From Candidatus Thiodictyon syntrophicum (GTDB taxonomy: Bacteria > Pseudomonadota > Gammaproteobacteria > Chromatiales > Chromatiaceae), in contig NZ_CP020370.1 of the NCBI RefSeq assembly GCF_002813775.1, forward strand, positions 2,629,501 to 2,693,500: a DNA stretch of 64,000 nt, read 5' to 3'. Below the pieces are notes generated by a model. That model did not search any database and was not told the origin of the DNA. It saw only the letters and a list, made by a program, of their open reading frames with translations. The translations under genes were made by a program, and so were the position numbers. Shown in pieces: positions 1-8,507 of this stretch. Position 1 is the stretch's first letter, and every line of letters starts with the position of its first letter.

Positions 1-1088
1 CCAGGACCTGGCCGTTGGTCAGGGTCGGCTCGGCCGCCTTGAGCAGGGCCGCCGCCCCGGCGACGAGGGCCGCGGCGGGGGAGGTGCCGCTGACCGTGCA
101 ATAGCCGCCTTGGCGGTCGGTGGTCGCGAGCTCGGTGCCGGGGGCGGCGAGGAAGATGGCGCCGCCGCGGCTGCTGAAATCGGCCAGGCGGTCGGCCTGG
201 TCGCTGGCCGCGATACCGATCACGGCGCGGTTGGCGGCCGGGTAGCTCGGGGTCGTCGCCCCGGCGTTGCCGGCCACGGCCACCAGCACCGCGCCCTTGG
301 ACCAGGCGTAGTCGATGGCGTCCTGCAGGTGCGCGCTGTCGTCCGGGTTGCCGAAGCCCATCAGGATGACATCGGCCCCGTGGTCGGCGGCCCACACGAT
401 GCCGGCGATGATGGCACTGTCCTGGCCAACCCCGGCGGCGTCGAGCACCGTGACCGGCAGGACCGTGACACCACTGAAGGCGACCCCGGCGATGCCCTGC
501 TGATTGTCGGCGACCGCGGCGAGGAGGCCCGCCAGTTGGGTGCCGTGACCGGCGGGGTCGGTGAGGCCGTCGCCGCCGTCAAGCAAGGACGTGCCGGGGC
601 GCAGGTGCCCCTCCAGATCCGGGTGGGTGTCCTCGACCCCGGTATCGAGCAGGGCGACCGTCGCGGTCCCGGTCGGGGTCAGGGTGCTGTAGACCGCGGG
701 CCAGCCGATGCGCGCGAGCGACCACTGGTCAGCGACGCAGGCGTCATTGGAGAGCCACTCGGCGCGGCGGGTCTTGACCGCCTCGACGCTCTCCACCTGG
801 GGATCGGCGCCGAACGCCTGCAGGGCCTGGGACAGGTCGGCGGCCGGGACCTCCACTACATGCAGGCGCAGCGGAGCGACCGCCGACTGCTCGGCCGCGC
901 CGTGGCGGGCGATGACCGCCGCCTGCGCGGCGGGGCTGAGCCCGTCCACCAGTTTCACCGACAGGGCCGCGGTGTCGGTCCCGCCGCGGGCGAGCGAGAT
1001 GAGGCCGACGGCGAGCAGCAGGAGTGCCGCGAGGGCGGTCAGGAGTCTACCGATGCGGGTGCCGGGGGGGGGGGGCGGTGTTCATCAT
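1..1088 (-). CDS. Subtilisin-like S8 serine protease (3' end outside window; 5' frame disrupted)
   Basis: Read on the minus strand, this encodes a secreted or membrane-anchored subtilase. After a hydrophobic N-terminal segment (about residues 15-35) the S8 triad is visible: Asp in LLDTGVEDTHPDL (about residue 144), His in GHGTQLAG (about 179, where GHGTHVAG is usual), the oxyanion Asn in AVAGNAG, and the nucleophile Ser in SGTSPAAA (about 333). The protein runs off the left edge. Two adjacent ATG codons (1086-1088 and 1083-1085) are the natural start, but the tract of 12 C on this strand (1064-1075) puts them out of frame; 11 C would join them to the signal-like segment. No other ATG, GTG or TTG precedes the protease in frame until a GTG inside the prodomain. 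It is either phase variable or carries a homopolymer sequencing error. Confidence 0.85.
1064..1075. repeat. Homopolymer tract of 12 G
   Basis: Twelve consecutive G (12 C in the sense of the protease gene) begin five codons after the two start codons. One base less restores the reading frame of the subtilase. Such tracts near a start codon are typical sites of slipped-strand phase variation, and also of assembly error. Confidence 0.9.
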
Positions 1089-1924
1089 TGATCCCAGTGT
1101 TGTTTCGGTGCGCGGCGCGTCGCGGATGCGCGGCCGGGTCCCCGTGCGCGGGGTGGGCGGTCGGGCATCGACCGTCGCCTCCGGCGGCGCGCGCGGACCG
1201 ACACCCGGCGACGGGGCGGCAACAGGGGGCGACTGGGGACGGTTTCCGGGGGGGCAGCGGCGCGGGGGCGGCTGGGGATACCGGGCCGGCCGCGGCCTGA
1301 GGCCGTCTGGGGGCGGGCGCGGCCGAGGTCCGATGGGGGACGCGCGGCGGCTTGGGAAGCGACCGTCAAAGCTTAGTCGAAACCCAGCAATTTTTCCAAG
1401 TTTGCAGTTGAAATTGTGACCTGGTTCCCGGCGCGGCGCGGGCCCTGGCGTGGGCGTGGGAGCGGCTTTACCGTGAAAGTGCGTAGTCAGGCCATCCTGG
1501 CCTGACGGTGTCGGGGCTGGAACGGTCGGGGCTGGAAGCCCTGACTACGCCGCCCTGCACGCTGGCCATCGAGCTAGCGGTCGAGCGGACTTTCATGTTC
1601 CGGGGTGGCGCGGGTGCCATGACCGTTAGCCGCGACGCGACCTGGCGAGTTGCCGTGGTCTCGTCGCGGCTGAAGCCGCTCCCACAGCGTCGCTGCGCGA
1701 TGTTCACGGCAAAAGCCCTGCTCCGGCCCCCGATGCGACCCCCGGTTGCCGCCCGGCGCCGCCCCGGTTAGGGCACCGACCGCCGCAGACGCGGCGAGCC
1801 GGGCTTGACGCCAGGGTCGGCACATGGCGTCATGCGCCCTATGTCAGCAACACCCATCCTTAGCGACAAACGGGCATTCGGACGCGGAGTCGTCCAAGTT
1901 CTGGAACGATGTGGAGGCGAACCG
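1089..1924. other. Non-coding stretch upstream of the protease, holding a dispersed repeat
   Basis: No convincing gene is visible; the open frames here are low-complexity Arg/Gly/Pro/Ala-rich products of high GC. The stretch holds the repeat element at 1461-1719. A 33-codon open frame from 1824 overlaps the start of the next gene as ATGA, but nothing supports it as a protein. Confidence 0.6.
1461..1719. repeat. Dispersed intergenic repeat, copy 1
   Basis: The element starts with GGCTTTACCGTGAA (1464-1477) and ends with the near-inverse TTCACGGCAAAAGCC (1703-1717), so it has terminal inverted repeats. Inside lies GTTAGCCGCGACGCGAC (from 1624), followed by TGCCGT-GG-CTCGT-GCGGCT. The same blocks recur in the same order at 16449-16610. 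Copy 1 also holds a nested inverted repeat with arms GCGTAGTCAGG and CCTGACTACGC. It resembles a REP or MITE-type element; no transposase is present. Confidence 0.6.
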
Positions 1925-2293
1925 ATGAAGGTGCTGCATGTGAAGGTGGCCGAGTCGATGGCCGACCTGCTTGGCCGTGCACGCGGCGTCATGGAGTCCC
2001 TGGAGGCGGGCGCAACGCCGGAGCCCTACTTCGGCATCGGCTTCGAGTCGTTGCCGCAACTGCTGGAAGTCTTCTCGCTCGGGCGTTGGGCCTTGGTCGC
2101 TTATCTGAGCGCGCAGGGTCCGCTCAGCCTGGCCGAGTTGGCACGCGGACTCGGACGCGATGAGGCGGAGGTTAACGGTGATGTGGCTGCGCTGATGGAG
2201 TGGACGGTCGTGGAGCGCGGGGCAGACGGCCGGGTGTGGGTGCCTTGGGACGAAGTGGACCTGCGTTTGCCGTTGGCGCGACGGGCGGCGTAG
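1925..2293 (+). CDS. Small winged-helix DNA-binding protein, HVO_A0114 family
   Basis: A 122-residue protein with a helical N-terminal half (MKVLHVKVAESMADLLGR) and a C-terminal helix-turn-helix-like segment (PLSLAELARGLGRDEAEV, residues about 62-80) followed by a basic wing. It matches the HVO_A0114 family of putative transcriptional regulators, often the antitoxin-like partner of a small TumE-type toxin. The ATG at 1925 was chosen because GGAGG lies 7 bases upstream (1913-1917). No toxin partner is recognisable upstream, so if it was a toxin-antitoxin pair only the regulator survives. Function is inferred from family resemblance only. Confidence 0.65.
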   Translation: MKVLHVKVAESMADLLGRARGVMESLEAGATPEPYFGIGFESLPQLLEVFSLGRWALVAYLSAQGPLSLAELARGLGRDEAEVNGDVAALMEWTVVERGADGRVWVPWDEVDLRLPLARRAA

Positions 2294-2366
2294 CGTAGCG
2301 GGTGGCGTGTCTGTCAGCCGGGCCGCCTCGCTTGCCGCCCCGGCTAAGCCTGTCCACACTGCCGTT

Positions 2367-3071
2367 ATGCGCCATCCCATCGATCCCAAGGTTGACTGCG
2401 TCTTCAAGGCCCTGCTGGGGGCCGAGGCCAATCGCGACCTGTTGATCCATTTTCTCAACGCCGTCCAAGGAGGGCGAGAGCTACCGCAAACTGCGCCCCA
2501 CCTACGCGATCTGGCTGCTGGGTCAGACCCTGCTGCCGGATGAGCCGGAGTATGCCCATGAGTTCCGGTTGCGCGACCGGTACGGTCGCATCTTCTGGAC
2601 CATGGCGGTATCTGGCTGCTGGAACTGAGCAAGTTCGCCGCCGACGCGGTCGAAACGGAGCGGCAGCGCTGGCTGAAGTTTTTCAACGAGGCGGAGCGTC
2701 TGGACGCGGATGCCCTGCCGGCGTGGATGCAGACCCAAGAGATGAGGCGAGCCATGAACACACTGAAGGCCTTTTCCGAGCAAGAACACGCCTACTATGC
2801 GTACCAGGCGCGGCAGGACTATCTGCGCGAACAGCAGAGTATCCAGCTCGAATTTGCCGACCTGCGTGCGGAGGTCGAGCAGGCGCGGGAGGCCGCACGA
2901 GCCGCCGAGGAGCGGGCCCGCGCAGTTGAGGAGCAGGCGCGGGCGGTGCAGGAGCAGGCGCGGGCGGCGCAGGAGCACGAACGGGTGGCCAAGGAAGAAG
3001 CCCTGGCCGAGAACGAGCGGCTGAAGCGATTGCTGGCGGGGAAGCCTGAGTTGCCGGACCCGTTGCGGTGA
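2367..3071 (+). pseudogene. Decayed Rpn-family nuclease/putative transposase
   Basis: The start MRHPIDPKVDCVFKALLG and the coiled-coil, Glu/Ala/Arg-rich tail (about 2820-3030) are typical of Rpn (PD-(D/E)XK) recombination-promoting nuclease/transposase proteins, usually about 300 residues. Here the frame runs from ATG 2367 to about 2470, where the catalytic middle is missing. Sequence resumes in another frame (SYRKLRPTYAIWLLGQ), then shifts back near 2595 to HGGIWLLELSKF by a one-base loss, and continues to the TGA at 3069-3071. With one internal deletion and a second frameshift, this cannot make the nuclease. Confidence 0.8.
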
Positions 3072-3208
3072 CGAATGAACCCTACGTCGTCTCCGAGACC
3101 ACATCAGTCTTACTCGCACCCCGCCGCGCCGCCGGATTTGCCGCCGCCGCCGGATATCCGGACAATGCAGGGTTTGGCTCAAGTCCAACCCCCTGCCTGG
3201 AGAAACCC

Positions 3209-4192
3209 GTGTCTGAGAAGGCCCCCTGGATCACCTACCGTCCCGAGCTCAAAGTCCTCGATTGCACCATCCGTGACGGGGGACTGGTCAACGCCCATCA
3301 GTTCAGCGACGCCTTCGTCGGCGCCGTCTATCGCGCGTGCGTGGACGCCGGCCTGGACTACATGGAGATCGGCTACAAGAACTCGAAAAAGGTCTTCCCG
3401 ACCGACAAGTTCGGCCCCTGGCGCCACTGTGCCGAGGAGGACCTGCGCCGCGTCGTGGGCGACCACACCGCGGCCGCCACGGGGCTGAAGCTCGCCGCCA
3501 TGGCCGACGCCGGCAAGAGCGATTGGCAGCACGACATAGTTCCCGCCGCCGACAGCCCGCTCGACATGATCCGGGTCGCCTTCTATGCCCACCAGGTGTC
3601 GGAGGCGGTCGAGATGATCCGCCACTGTCACGAACTGGGCTACGAGACCACCGCCAACCTGATGGCCGTCTCCAACATCACCGAGGAGGAGATTGACACG
3701 GTGCTGGAGGCCATCGCCGCGACCCCGGCCAGCACCATGGTCATCGTCGACAGCTTCGGCTACCTCTACCGCGAGCAGATCGACCGGCTCTACAAGAAGT
3801 ACGCGGCGGCCATGGCCGGGACCGGCAAGGAGGTCGGCATCCATGCCCACAACAACCTCCAGCTCGCCTTCGCCAACACCATTGAGGCGATCATCCTGGG
3901 CTGTAACCGGGTCGACTCCACCATCTACGGCTTCGGCCGCGGCGCCGGCAACTGCCACACCGAACTGCTGCTCGGGTTCCTGCGCAACCCCAAGTTCAAT
4001 GTCCGGCCCATCATCGAGGTGATCCAGCACCAGGTGGCACCGTTGCGCAAGGACTTGGTCTGGGGCCCGTCGATCCCTTTCAACATCACCGGCCAGCTCA
4101 ACCAGCACCCGCGCACCGCCATCGAGTGGACCGAGGGCCCCAACCGCGACGACTACCTGGCCTTCTACGACAAGGTTGTCTCGGAGTCCTGA
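3209..4192 (+). CDS. HMGL-like (DRE-TIM) aldolase domain protein
   Basis: A 327-residue cytoplasmic enzyme of the HMG-CoA lyase-like TIM-barrel family. Metal-binding signatures are visible: DCTIRDGG near residue 19 and HAHNN near residue 213, with the Gly-rich GFGRGAGNC loop at about 240. Relatives cleave or form carbon-carbon bonds in acyl or 2-oxo acids (4-hydroxy-2-oxovalerate aldolase, isopropylmalate synthase); the substrate cannot be told. The frame is open from 3068, but that upstream part is low-complexity; the GTG at 3209 has a GGAG about 7 bases upstream and gives a normal N-terminus. The next gene follows directly after its stop codon. Confidence 0.8.
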   Translation: MSEKAPWITYRPELKVLDCTIRDGGLVNAHQFSDAFVGAVYRACVDAGLDYMEIGYKNSKKVFPTDKFGPWRHCAEEDLRRVVGDHTAAATGLKLAAMADAGKSDWQHDIVPAADSPLDMIRVAFYAHQVSEAVEMIRHCHELGYETTANLMAVSNITEEEIDTVLEAIAATPASTMVIVDSFGYLYREQIDRLYKKYAAAMAGTGKEVGIHAHNNLQLAFANTIEAIILGCNRVDSTIYGFGRGAGNCHTELLLGFLRNPKFNVRPIIEVIQHQVAPLRKDLVWGPSIPFNITGQLNQHPRTAIEWTEGPNRDDYLAFYDKVVSES

Positions 4193-5161
4193 GTGCGCCA
4201 CCACCACGGTTCCGGCACACCCCCGCGTCCTTCAGGCACCGCCCGTCCGCCGCTCGACCGCAACCGCGGCGGGCGCGGCCGGACCGAACCGGTGCCTGCA
4301 CCCGCCGACGGCCCCGGCGAGCGGCTACAAAAGGTCCTGGCCGAGCAGGGGCTAGGCTCGCGCCGCGAGATCGAGGTCTGGATCACCGAGGGCCGCGTCC
4401 GGGTCAACGGCCAGGTCGCGAAGCTGGGCGACCGCGCCACCCCCACCGACCGGGTGCGGGTCGACGGCCAGGAGGTCCGCCGCCGCCCCCGGCGCGAGGC
4501 CGAGAGCCAGATCATCGCCTACCACAAGCCGGAGGGCGAACTGGTGACCCGCCGCGACCCGGAGGGGCGGCCCACGGTCTTCCGCCACCTGCCGCGCCCC
4601 AAGGACGGGCGCTGGATCGCCGTTGGCCGGCTCGACATCAACACCTCCGGGCTCATGCTCTTCACCACCGACGGGGAACTGGCCAACCGGCTCATGCACC
4701 CCTCCCGGGAACTGGAGCGCGAATACGCGGTGCGCATCCTGGGCCGGGTCCCGGACGGCACCCTGGACCGGCTGACCGCCGGGGTCGAATTGGAGGACGG
4801 CCCCGCCCACCTGGACGCCGTGAGCGCGCGCGGCGGCGACGGCGCCAACAGTTGGTACCACGTCGTCCTCAAGGAGGGCCGCAACCGCGAGGTCCGGCGC
4901 CTCTGGGAGGCGGTCGGCTGCCAGGTCAGCCGCCTGATCCGGGTGCGCTACGGCAACATCGAACTGGGCCGGCGGCTCTTCCCCGGTGTCTGGCGGCCGC
5001 TGACGGATGAGGAACGCCGGACCCTCTTGACCCTGGTCGGGATGGAGCCGGTGCGGCGCGTGCCGCGGGCCAGGACCGCCGCCTCAGAGGTGTGGGCGCC
5101 GGGACCTGGGGGCGGGGGGGCAGGGCGTGGGCCGCGGGCGGGGTACTCCAAGAGAGAGTAG
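4193..5161 (+). CDS. rluB: 23S rRNA pseudouridine synthase, RluB/RsuA family
   Basis: A 322-residue pseudouridine synthase. An N-terminal S4 RNA-binding domain (ERLQKVLAEQGLGSRREIE, about residues 43-100) is followed by the catalytic domain with the family motif GRLDINTSGLMLFTTDG (about 145-161), whose Asp is the catalytic residue, and the later KEGRNREVRRLWEAVG motif. RluB converts U2605 of 23S rRNA (E. coli numbering). The first 40 and last 40 residues are Pro/Gly/Arg-rich extensions. The GTG start at 4193 directly follows the TGA of the aldolase gene, suggesting co-transcription. Confidence 0.88.
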   Translation: MRHHHGSGTPPRPSGTARPPLDRNRGGRGRTEPVPAPADGPGERLQKVLAEQGLGSRREIEVWITEGRVRVNGQVAKLGDRATPTDRVRVDGQEVRRRPRREAESQIIAYHKPEGELVTRRDPEGRPTVFRHLPRPKDGRWIAVGRLDINTSGLMLFTTDGELANRLMHPSRELEREYAVRILGRVPDGTLDRLTAGVELEDGPAHLDAVSARGGDGANSWYHVVLKEGRNREVRRLWEAVGCQVSRLIRVRYGNIELGRRLFPGVWRPLTDEERRTLLTLVGMEPVRRVPRARTAASEVWAPGPGGGGAGRGPRAGYSKRE

Positions 5162-5263
5162 GTGTCCGCAAATGAACGCAAATGAACGCAAATTGCGCCG
5201 CGGGCTTGACCTTACGGCATCCTCGATACCCTATTTGCCACAAACAATGAGTCGAGGTGCGCG

Positions 5264-5512
5264 ATGGCAACCACGAAGCTGAATCTGGGTGATCGCTGGG
5301 AGGCGTTCATCGACAGCGAGGTCTCCTGCGGGCGGTACGGCTCCCCGAGCGAGGTCGTGCGGGATGCCCTGCGGCAGATGGAGGCAAGACAGCGGACGCT
5401 TGAGGCCCTGCGAACGCATCTCGCCGAAGGTGAGACGCAGGCGTACCGCGGTGAGTTCGTGCAGGACTACTCCGTCGAGGCCATCTTGGCTTCGTCGGAG
5501 CAGGGGGCGTGA
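5264..5512 (+). CDS. parD: ParD-like antitoxin
   Basis: An 82-residue protein of the ParD/CopG-like antitoxin family. The N-terminal ribbon-helix-helix (KLNLGDRWEAFIDSEVSCGR, then SPSEVVRDALRQME) would bind its own operator, and the acidic C-terminus would wrap the toxin. It is the first gene of a ParDE module: the toxin gene starts at GTG 5509, overlapping this stop codon by four bases. The toxin is destroyed, so the antitoxin is now an orphan. The leader has the direct repeat AAATGAACGC twice (from about 5170). Confidence 0.82.
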   Translation: MATTKLNLGDRWEAFIDSEVSCGRYGSPSEVVRDALRQMEARQRTLEALRTHLAEGETQAYRGEFVQDYSVEAILASSEQGA

Positions 5513-5592
5513 CCCGCCCGTTCCGGATCACGCCCAGGGCCGCTCAGGACTTGCGGGACATCGCCCGCTACACCATGCGAACCCTACCAGAC
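5509..5592 (+). pseudogene. Beheaded ParE toxin (N-terminal fragment)
   Basis: The GTG at 5509 overlaps the parD stop, and the first residues (MTRPFRITPRAAQDLRDIAR, then YTMRTL) are a good ParE/RelE N-terminus. Homology ends near 5592; the frame then runs through unrelated A-rich sequence to 5739. About 70 residues carrying the toxin core are gone. ParE toxins act on DNA gyrase; this fragment should be inert. Confidence 0.78.
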
Positions 5593-5723
5593 ATCACCAA
5601 CTTGAAGCCGAAAAAAACAATGCTTCTGAAGACTACCTTGAGGAATATCTTGGCTACGTGTTTGAAAAATTTTCTGACACCAAGAAAGAATACGATGCAC
5701 TCTGCAGCGAGCAGGACGTATGA
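5589..5723 (+). pseudogene. C-terminal fragment of an unknown gene
   Basis: Directly after the ParE break, a different frame reads as a plausible acidic C-terminus (NNASEDYLEEYLGYVFEKF and on to CSEQDV, stop at 5721-5723). Base composition drops sharply here from the GC-rich surroundings. It has no start and I do not recognise the family; it looks like the tail of an inserted gene fused to parE by deletion. Confidence 0.45.
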
Positions 5724-5890
5724 TAGTCTCCTTATCTAGAATCCGGACAAAACAATTTTCATTGACAATGTTTTTCATTTAATAACAACGGGGAAAACGG
5801 GCCAGGCTCGAGTTGATACTGACGCCGAACCGCACTCGCTCGTTCCGGTCCGCCTGCACTCGTCCAACACCGACATCCGTCTAAGCACAA

Positions 5891-6559
5891 ATGGGTTCTG
5901 AAAACGTAAGTTCGTCCATTTTCTATGCCTCACAGTCCGGAAGGCCGACCCTCGACCAAGGAGAGGGCAGAGGCAACCCGTTTGCAACTTCTCTAATTGA
6001 GCTTCTTGCAAGACCTTCGTTAAAGTATTCCGAGCTGCGAACGGACATTGTTTCGCTGACCCAACACAAGAGTCGCGGCTTTCAAGTACCCGATGTTCCT
6101 GCTGTTGAAACTGATTGGACCCCCGCCGCCTGGCAACTGAAGCCCGCTGCTTCGGAAGAAAAGCGCATGGCATTCATCTTCGTATACTCGGATTATGAAA
6201 AAGCCGGAGTGTCGTCCCTTCCCGGAGCCGAGCGGGACCTTGGCCGCGTAACAGACGCATTGGTGCAAGCGGGATTCGCTGTAGAAACAGCCGCAAACCC
6301 AACCAAGCAAGAACTCCAGCGGGCTTTAGCTGATTTTTCCCGGAGATCTGCGAGCGCGGATGCAGCGACAATATACGTTACCGGTCATGGATTTGAGCAA
6401 AACGGAAAAGTTTATCTGGCGCCGAACGATTATCCTTTCAAGCAAGGCGCAAAGGTTCTTTCCGAGATGGGAATTGATATTGTCGGCTTGGGAAATTATT
6501 TGAAAGCAAAAAGTGCGAACATGGTTTTCTACGGCGGCTGTCGGAGCGAATTGCGGTAA
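5891..6559 (+). pseudogene. Truncated tandem caspase-like (C14) protein
   Basis: The 222-codon frame starts with what looks like the end of one caspase domain (SSIFYASQSGRPTLDQGEGR, then NPFATSLIELLAR and GFQVPDVP, compare the usual YATAPG..A.DGEGRNSPF..GRQVPW pattern). A second domain follows: FIFVYSDYEKAG, PGAERDLGRV, the catalytic His in YVTGHGFEQNGKVYLAPND (about residue 165) and the catalytic Cys in FYGGCR (about 217). It stops four residues after that Cys, where homology should continue. Both ends are therefore missing. Composition is less GC-rich than the neighbours, suggesting import. Intact relatives are cysteine proteases, some in defence or cell-death systems. Confidence 0.62.
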
Positions 6560-6658
6560 AAGACGTCAAACAATCGGCGCAGCGTCGCCGCATACCGCGC
6601 GCCGAGTTCGTCGTAAGATTCAAAGCTGATCACCAAACTCGGCGCATCGCGCTGCCAG

Positions 6659-7295
6659 TCAATCGGCCGCCACGGCCTCGCCATTGAGCTGCCGCCAGGT
6701 GATCTCGCTGGCGACCAGATAGACGCTGAACAGGGTGAGGAAGGCGGCGAATTGGTAGCGCTCGGGCGCGCCGAACCGGTAGGCGCAGAGCCCGGCCGCG
6801 GCGAGCACAGGGTGCCGGTACCCAGCATGACCGCGAGTGCGCCGTTGACGGTGAGACCGACGGCGCACAGGAGGTGGTGCAGGTGCTCGCGGTCCGGCAG
6901 CAGGGGCGAGCGGCGGTGCAAGGTGCGGCGCAGCATGATGCCGACCGTATCCATGAGCGGGATTGCGAGTATCCATAGTGCCGTTACGGGGGCGATCACC
7001 AGGGCCTCTCTTTGGCTCAGGGGCCGACCACGAACCAGGCCAGCCCCAAGCCGAGGAACAGGCTTCCGGAGTTGCCCATGAAGACCAAGGCGCGGGGCCG
7101 ACCCGGCAGGCGCAGGTTGGCGAACAGGAAGCCACAGAACATGGCGATGCCGCCCACCAGGGGTACCTCGCCCAGGTGGGTCTTGTGGCCGCGCGGAATG
7201 TCGATGAGTCCGATGTTGCGCGCGACCGGGGAGAGCAGATGGGGCAGGGCGGCGGTGCTCAGAAAGGCGATGGGATAGACGGCGATACTGTGCAT
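6659..7295 (-). pseudogene. Shattered WecA/MraY-type glycosyl-1-phosphate transferase
   Basis: On the minus strand the pieces of a polyprenyl-phosphate N-acetylhexosamine-1-phosphate transferase can be read in three frames. They are the N-terminus (MHSIAVYPIAFLSTAALPHL, IGLIDIPRGHKTHLGEVPLV, GGIAMF), then MGNSGSLFLGLGLAWF, then ALWILAIPLMDTVGIMLRR with the DREHLHHLL motif, and a final membrane segment ending at 6659. The normal protein has about 350 residues and 10-11 membrane helices; roughly 130 residues are deleted between FANL and ALVFMG and at least two frameshifts follow. The enzyme would start O-antigen or enterobacterial-common-antigen-like glycans on undecaprenyl phosphate. Confidence 0.75.
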
Positions 7296-7412
7296 TCGTT
7301 GCGGTGCGATCGCCGGTGACGGTAACAGGGCACCCAAGATACACAAAACACGGACGCCGTGCGGCAACTTTCGCACCGTGCAGAGCGCAGGACTCGCCCC
7401 GGCGCGCCCCGC

Positions 7413-8336
7413 TCAATCCTTCAGATAGTCCAGTGCCGGCGCCGCGAACCGCTGGGGTCTGATGCCAAGCCGGGCCAGGCCGTCGTCCCCGGAGCAGACG
7501 TTGCCCTCCAGCAGCATCTCGATCTGGTCGCGGGTGATGGGGAACCAGGGGTAGCGATCCAGCAGCGCCGCCGCCGCCTTCACCGCGACGGCGGGTGCGG
7601 GCAGCATCCACTTGGAGCGTCCGCAGGCTGCGGCGATGGTGGTGAGGATGGCCTTCCAACTGAGCCGGTCCGGGCCGCACAGGCAATAGGTCTGGGACTC
7701 GGTGCGCGGATCGGTCAGGGCCTGGGCAAAGGCCGCCGCTACGTCAATGACACTGACCGGGGCGAGTTCAAATCGGCCGGCCTGGAGCGGGAGCAGGCCC
7801 GGAAAGAACAGCGGCGCGGGCAGGGGACTCAAAATGATGTCGCGTTTGAGCTGGTCGCAGAACTCCATGCGCCCCCGCGGGTCGCCGAAGATCACCGAGG
7901 GGCGAAAGATCGTCCAGCGCAGCCCCGCGGCCTTGACCGCCTCTTCGGCCCGCCACTTGGTGCGCTGATAGGCGGTGCCGTCCGCGCGAATCCCATTTGC
8001 ACTCATCAGGATGAAGCGCGGGACACCCTGGAGCCGGGCGGCGGCCAGGGTGTCGACCACGCCCTGGTACTGCAAGGCCTCGAAGGTGATGCCGCGGGCC
8101 GGAAATTCGCGCAGTATGCCGATCAGATAGATCACGGCCGAGGTCCCTTGGAGGCAGTCGGCCAAGGCCTGGGGGTCAGCCACCGTGCCCGTCACCCGTT
8201 CGCACCCGTCCGGCCGGTCGACCTTGGACTCGCTGCCGGGCCGCACCAGGAGGCGGGGGGTGTGGCCGTCCGCGCGCAAACGCTCGATCAGGTATGAGCC
8301 CACGAACCCGGTGCCGCCGATGATTGCAACCTTCAT
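7413..8336 (-). CDS. NAD(P)-binding SDR protein, NDUFA9-like
   Basis: A 307-residue atypical short-chain dehydrogenase/reductase. The Rossmann Gly motif GGTGFVGSYL lies at residues 7-16; DVAAAFAQAL and ILMSANGI are typical of the NDUFA9-like (complex I assembly/ubiquinone-related) and NmrA-like subfamilies, which often lack a full catalytic triad. The ATG at 8336 is chosen because GGAG lies 8 bases upstream and the protein begins directly with the nucleotide-binding strand (MKVAIIGGTG). Substrate and partner are unknown. The divergent hairpin repeat at 8424-8502 lies in its upstream region. Confidence 0.75.
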   Translation of the reverse strand: MKVAIIGGTGFVGSYLIERLRADGHTPRLLVRPGSESKVDRPDGCERVTGTVADPQALADCLQGTSAVIYLIGILREFPARGITFEALQYQGVVDTLAAARLQGVPRFILMSANGIRADGTAYQRTKWRAEEAVKAAGLRWTIFRPSVIFGDPRGRMEFCDQLKRDIILSPLPAPLFFPGLLPLQAGRFELAPVSVIDVAAAFAQALTDPRTESQTYCLCGPDRLSWKAILTTIAAACGRSKWMLPAPAVAVKAAAALLDRYPWFPITRDQIEMLLEGNVCSGDDGLARLGIRPQRFAAPALDYLKD

Positions 8337-8423
8337 GTTGTTGTCTCCGCATGTCCAAAACGATGGGTTGGAACTGGTGGCTGGCGCGGGTTTGTCAAGC
8401 ATGTGCCGCGGGCCTTGATCATA

Positions 8424-8502
8424 CGTTGTCGTTGTCGTTGTCGTAATCGTAATCGGAAAAGCGATAACCTCGATTACGACAACGACAACGACAAGGACAA
8501 CG
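8424..8502. repeat. GTTGTC-hexamer hairpin repeat, copy A
   Basis: Left arm (8424-8449) is CGTTGTC hexamers ending GTAATCG; right arm (8471-8502) is its inverse, CGATTACGACAACG and further hexamers. The arms can form a stem of about 26 bp with a roughly 20-base loop. It ends six bases from the stop codon of rlmKL, as a terminator would, but lacks a clean T-run. Confidence 0.85.
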
Positions 8503-8507
8503 AATTC

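Noticed and set aside
110-1300. A 396-codon plus-strand frame
   Set aside because: It is the complement of the subtilase gene and continues into low-complexity sequence; the minus strand shows the S8 triad in order.
1824-1928. A 33-codon frame overlapping the start of the HVO_A0114-like gene as ATGA
   Set aside because: No family resemblance, no convincing ribosome binding site; overlap alone is not enough.
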